Below are positions 59,528 through 64,000 of a stretch of DNA of 64,000 nucleotides, piece by piece. The notes beneath the pieces are model-generated. The model was not told where the DNA came from. It ran no database searches and was given only the letters and a program-made list of their open reading frames with translations. Source of the DNA: Anaeramoeba ignava (taxonomy: Eukaryota > Metamonada > Anaeramoebidae); NCBI GenBank assembly GCA_028826165.1, contig JAPDFW010000102.1, forward strand, positions 1-64,000, given 5' to 3'. Numbering within the stretch: the first letter of the stretch is position 1; each line of letters opens with the position of its first letter. The translations under genes and the position numbers were made by a program.

Positions 59528-62451
59528 TTATTTCTCTGTTGAGAAATCAATATGAAAAGATGGAAATTCTTTCAATTCAAACACTTCATTATATTTCTGT
59601 TTTTTAATAACATCACAAAAATATAAAAGAATTTTTTTATCAAAAATTGAAACATCAGCAAAATTGAATTTTTTAGCAAATTTTTTTTGATTTCGAGTTT
59701 CCTGAGTCTGATAATATAAGAAAGCTTTGATAGAAAACTCGAACAAAATTTGGTGCATGTAAGAAACACGGAAGACATTTGAAAAATAATTTTTGTGAGG
59801 AGATAAAAGCCTTGAAATTAAATTTGAATTTTCAAATGGATAATTTGGACCCAAAAAGTTTTTATTCAGTAAATCCATAACAGAAACAAATGGAAGAATT
59901 TGGGGTGAAATTTCGGTGTCTAAGGAAAGTCCGCAAATCTTTAGTGTTTTCAGATCTGCTGGTTTAATAGGATTTTCCTTCCAATATACAACAGATTTTT
60001 GAGGAATTAAATTTCCCGGAATAAAAGAAGTTAAAAAAATAATCAGTTTTCTTGCGAGTTTGGCTTGGGTTTTTTTGCGTGAATAACAAGAATTCTTCCT
60101 GTTAAGACAGAATAAAGAAGATTATGCATTTGGAATTTTGTTTCCCAATTTTTATAATGAGGGAAGTTGTTGGGATTTTTCCAGATTGTGTCAATTTTGC
60201 TTGTTAAATTTTCTTGATTTAGAGATTGTATTAAGTGCTTTTTCAAATCTTCATTGGATAAAGATTCAAAGGGATTTCTTGAGAACACATTTGTGTAATC
60301 CTTTTCGAGTTCTTCATATTCTGTTCTGTCTCTGTAAAAGCTGCCATATAAATTATGCTCATCATTTACTTTTGCAAGATCGATTTCTTGGTTTTCAATT
60401 TTACTGTTTGAATCTTCTTTTGAGAGATTTTCTGAATCTGAAAACTTGACGCTATCTTCATTAGAGTTATTGTTGTTATTCTTATTTGATGATTGATTTT
60501 TTTCGAATAAAATTTTTTGATGAATAGGATTAAATTGATTTTTTTGAGTGTTTTCATTGCGATCTTCACTGTTGCCGTTAAGAACAGGACTCTTTTGATC
60601 GCTGTAAATATCTGTTACCAATTCAAATTGATTTGGATAGTCTTTGATGTTGAGATTTTCTGATGAAAAATCTGTTAAATCAAAATCAAGTTGATTTGAC
60701 AGGTTACTTTCGTCCACTATATCATCTTCAAAAGAGTTTGAAGGCATTTCTTGCTGGGGATAAAGACCCAATAAAGAAGTGCGACAAATCCCTGTCTTTT
60801 TTTCATTAAACAGAAAAATATTTTCTGGGGTCATTTTGGGGAAGTTTTTAATTGCAGAATTATCAATTTCAAATAAATTTGAATGAAAATTATTGATTTC
60901 AAGATCGCCAATTTTAAGAACAAAACATTTGGGAGATTTTGGGATTGCCAGTTCCATATCTGAGCGGATTTGGAAGAGTTTTTTTGAATAATTATTATGG
61001 ATTTCTTTGATTTTGACATTAATAACTTCTTCAAATATTTCTGGATAACAAATTGAATCAATTGGTTGAAGAACCGAATCGAGTCTTGAAAGTTGAAATA
61101 ATTTTGGAGTGTAATTTCGAATGTTTTCCTCTTCAATTATTTTTTTCAACATTTTTGATACGTGAATACTTGATAATATTTGATCAGTTTTTTCTTTGTC
61201 TTGAAGTAGTTGATTCATTTCTGCTGAGTAACTCATGATTTTCACTATTTCTCGTGCTTGTTCGTTGTTTAATGATTTATAAATGCGTTTTTTGATTTGG
61301 CTTGAATCTCGTAAATAGTCTTGAATCAGAGAAATTGGGATTTTTGGATATTTACTTTGTGTATTCTTTTTAAATTTTATAAATGAATTTTAATTTTATT
61401 TTTAATTTTAAATTAATTTTAATTTTAATTTTGATTTTGAATTTTAATTTTAATTTTGAATTTATAAATTAATTTTAATTTTAATTTTAATTTTAATTTT
61501 GAATTGATTTTAATTTTATAAATTAATTTTGAATTTAATTTTAATTTTGAATTTATAAATTAATTTTGAATTTATTTTAATTTTAATTTTAATTTTGGTT
61601 TTGAATTCATTTTGAATTTATTTTGAATTTATTTTGAATTTATAAATTAATTTTAATTTTAAATTTTGAATTTTGATTTTTTTTAATTTTTGATTTTGAT
61701 TTTTGATTTTTAATTTTTAATTTTAATTTTAAATTAATTTTAATTTTGAATTTTAAATTAATTTTGAATTGATTTTGATTTTGAATTTATAAATTAATTT
61801 TGAATTGATTTTGAATTTATAAATTAATTTTCATTTTATAAATAAATTTACAGATTGTAACATTTGTTTCCTCATTTCAAGAGTTGACCGAATATCAGCA
61901 ATTCTATTTTCCAAATTTTTTAAAAAAACAACAAGATTATATAACTTTATAATTTTTGTCATTTCTGAAAATTCTCTTAAAAAATCAAGAATGCATCGCA
62001 TAATTTTATCATGACTCCTTGTGGCATAACTAAAACACAATCTTCTAAGAAAAGCCCTTGCATTAATATCATATAATGTAAAATGATAAGCCTGTATTTT
62101 TTGATCAAAACCAAAAAATCAACAAAAAAAAGTTGAAAAAAATTTTTTTTCAATTAAATCAAGTTGGAAAGTATGATTTACAACAAATAAAAAAATCATT
62201 GGTTATTGGTTTTTTCATTGACATACATATACATAATAGACTCTATGTTCTATTCTGGATTTTATTACAAAGGAGGCATCTTTTGTAGGCTCTCCTAAAC
62301 GTGTTTGTTGATGTTCTGTTGACATGACTTGAATAACTAATTCTTCAAGTTGTGAATTATTTTTTTTTGGATAAGTAAATATAACTGAAGGACCTTTTTT
62401 TTGACAAAATTCTGAAAATATAATAAAATCTCCTGTTATTGGATTTGCCAT
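59528..62451 (-). CDS. SMCR8/folliculin-like longin–DENN protein
   Basis: SMCR8 partners C9orf72, and folliculin partners FNIP; both complexes act as GAPs at lysosomes in nutrient and autophagy control. About 767 aa in three exons (62451–62227, 62091–61852, 61365–59528) joining in phase. The N-terminal longin part reads DFIIFSEFCQKKGPSVIFTY, then HFTLYDINARAFLRRLCFSY and HDKIMRCILDFLREFSEM, which matches the SMCR8 order better than folliculin. A Ser/Asn/Asp-rich middle follows, then GRILVIHAKK…KLARKLIIFLTSFIPGN and DLKTLKICGLSL, resembling a DENN core. One A is missing from an A run near 60070, which otherwise closes the frame at 60043 before the last about 170 codons. The first donor is GTATGT; the second intron (486 bp) is a repeat. 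Family membership is likely; the exact orthologue is uncertain. Confidence 0.65.
61366..61851 (-). repeat. SMCR8-like gene intron 2: AATTTT/GAATTT repeat
   Basis: A 486-bp intron built from irregular TTTTAA and TTTGAA units with TTTATAAATTAATTTT blocks. The donor GTAAAT follows …MLQS and the acceptor AAAAAG precedes NTQSKYPKIP…. Confidence 0.65.
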
Positions 62452-62475
62452 TATTGAATTATTTTTAATAAATTA

Positions 62476-62550
62476 AATGAAAAAATGAAAAAATGAAAAA
62501 ATGAAAAAATGAAAAATGAAAAATGAAAAAATGAAAAAATGAAAAAATGA
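62476..62550 (-). promoter_or_regulatory. About ten tandem TTTTTTCAT units before the SMCR8-like gene
   Basis: On the minus strand, CATTTTTT/CATTTTT units repeat about ten times between the TRM5 stop (62610) and the ATG at 62451. This is the longest example of the motif that precedes many genes in this window. Confidence 0.45.
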
Positions 62551-62609
62551 AAAATATATTTTTGGATCGTTTCTTGTGTTTATTTCTTTTGTTTATAACT
62601 TAAATTTAT

Positions 62610-64000
62610 TCATTTCTTTCTTTTAATTTCTTCTAAATTTTCATTTTCTTCGTTTTCTTTTTCAATTAAATTTTCAATTATTTTTTCTTGTTCAACAACA
62701 TTCCCATCATTTTGATCAACATCAACCTTTCTCTTCCTATTATCTGCAATAGCGACCTCTTCAGGAAGCCTAAAACTAATACAGAGCATATCTTTTTTAG
62801 TTGAAACAGAACGAATATTTCGACAAGAAAAATTGCGAATTTGAAAATCCAAAATTTGGTTAATTCTTTGGATTGCATCTTTTTCCTTATCAACCTCCTT
62901 CGAAAAACAATAGCAATGAATCATCGGCATCTGAACTTGATGGTACACTGGGGTTGAAGGTAAAAAGCTTAATATACCACGGAAAACATCAAGGAAAAAA
63001 ATGGACAACTTGGGGAGGTTCATTATAAAATGAGAGCAAAACTGAGTCGGATCACAATTATGGTTTGTTTGCCAATCGCTCACATACTTCTTGACAAACT
63101 CTCTGGCGTCGAGATTGAAAGGGATTATATTGCTCTCAACTTGATTTATTTTTGCATTTAATTTTAAATAAAAAAAAGAATCCGGATTCAAATCATTAGC
63201 GTACACTAACGCTCCCCTTTTTGCTGCACGAACCGCAAATGGTCCGATTCCACAAAACATATCGCAGATTATTAATGGAGAATTTTTGGGTGTTTTTGTG
63301 GAGAAATCTGCGAAAAGACTTGTTGTCAACCGTTCATGTTCTGTTTGCAATCTTGAATTCCAATAAACTTTTGAATAATTTAAACGGAATCGAATTGAAT
63401 CACATTTTACTTCCGTTTCGAAATTTTCTTCCCCTGCAAGAATCTCCATTGGAAATACCCGATATTGATTTGAAATCATGTTTGTTTTGTTGACAACAGT
63501 TTTTATTTTTGGATTTTTGTCAAGAATTACTTCCCCAATTATTTTTTTGTATTTAAGTAGGTTTTCTTTTAGATTTAAGTGTGCAATGTGTCCTATTGTT
63601 TCGAAAGATGTTGGTAATTCGAGTTCTTTTGGTAATATTTTTTCGAGAACTTGTTCTTTAAGAAATGAATATAAAAATCAAAAAGAAATTCAAATTCAAA
63701 TTCAAATTCAAATTTTAAAATTAAAATTAAAATTAAAAAGAAAATCAATATCAATTTTTAAAATTCAAACTTGAAGTCAAAGAATCATATCCAATTTTAA
63801 CAGAATATTCAAACGGTTTGATTGATTTTTCTTCAAGTATTTTCTTTTTTTCTTCTTTTAATCCATTCAATTTAATTGGATCTGTTATATTTTCACAAAA
63901 TACAAGTATTCTAACATTTGGATTTTCTGGATTTTTATATAAAAATTTAACTTTTGGAATATCTAAAAAATATTCTTTAAATTCTTTTATATAAAATTTG
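62610..64000 (-). CDS. TRM5: tRNA (guanine-37-N1)-methyltransferase, TRM5; N-terminus beyond the window
   Basis: TRM5 methylates G37 next to the anticodon using S-adenosylmethionine, which prevents frameshifting. Exon 1 (64000–63771, partial) and exon 2 (63655–62610) join in phase across a 115-bp intron. Conserved segments: FETIGHIAHLNLKENLLKYK, IGEVILDKNPKIKTVVNKT, YRVFPMEILAGE, YSKVYWNSRLQTEHERL, the SAM-binding CDMFCGIGPFAVRAAKRGAL, YANDLNPDSFFYLKLNAKIN, and the catalytic NLP motif in FIMNLPKLS. The C-terminus ends in a charged Glu/Asn/Lys tail. The G+C content is visibly higher than in the BTB genes (26 of 60 bases in 63061–63120) and the frame is undamaged. The nuclear/cytosolic or mitochondrial target cannot be decided because the N-terminus is missing. 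Confidence 0.92.

Noticed and set aside
58877-59550. Minus-strand Asn/Phe and Leu/Ile open frames
   Set aside because: Produced by AAAATT hexamers in the spacer; no start context, conserved sequence or motif.

Overview
This window is nuclear DNA of an extremely A+T-rich protist. The genes have spliceosomal GT–AG introns (mostly 54–90 bp, some swollen to 0.4–1.7 kb by tandem repeats), use the standard code and stop almost always at TAA. The proteins are eukaryotic throughout: myotubularin, PACS, ZGRF1, TRM5, a BEACH protein, actin, a penta-EF-hand protein and an SMCR8/folliculin-like protein. Abundant BTB proteins fused to RCC1, Ras, ankyrin and BEACH modules, Asn/Gln/Glu-rich runs, and TCATTTTT-type motifs ahead of start codons suggest a metamonad of the Anaeramoeba type. 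That assignment is an inference (about 0.6); no rRNA or other taxonomic marker is present.

Layout. 1–3.2 kb: a DEAH-box RNA helicase (DHX37/Dhr1 type), minus strand, cut by the window edge and broken by many indels. 3.2–18.3 kb, plus strand: active myotubularin phosphatase, ADAL-type deaminase, ZGRF1-type DNA helicase and a PACS sorting protein. 18.7–20.4 kb, minus: a penta-EF-hand protein with a 14-nt micro-exon. 20.5–24.2 kb: two satellites of about 144 bp period. 24.3–25.3 kb: a secreted, intronless, more G+C-rich protein like the N-terminal domain of GPI-phospholipase D. 25.5–28.5 kb, minus: a membrane-anchored metallophosphoesterase. 28.5–31.4 kb: a third ~143-bp satellite. 31.5–58.8 kb, plus: seven BTB-domain genes and one actin gene (Ras–BTB–BTB, RCC1–BTB, actin, BTB–BEACH–WD40, ankyrin–BTB, then three RCC1–BTB genes in tandem). 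59.5–64 kb, minus: an SMCR8/folliculin-like DENN protein and TRM5, which runs off the right edge.

How it may work together. The BTB block is the most distinctive part. BTB domains commonly recruit cullin-3 ligases, and here similar BTB tails are joined to different recognition or regulatory modules. The four RCC1–BTB paralogues share a near-constant framework, but their differences fall at equivalent loop positions in blade after blade of the propeller, with signs of gene conversion. This is what a diversifying recognition surface would look like. Several other genes (myotubularin, PACS, BEACH, SMCR8-like, actin) belong to membrane traffic, lysosome or cytoskeleton biology.

Caveat. Many genes carry single-base shifts, mostly in A/T runs and hexamer repeats, including an otherwise perfect actin. 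Residual homopolymer errors in the assembly are the simplest explanation for most of these. The helicase at the left edge is damaged densely enough to be a real pseudogene. Gene models were built by eye from splice signals and protein similarity; no search or alignment software was run.
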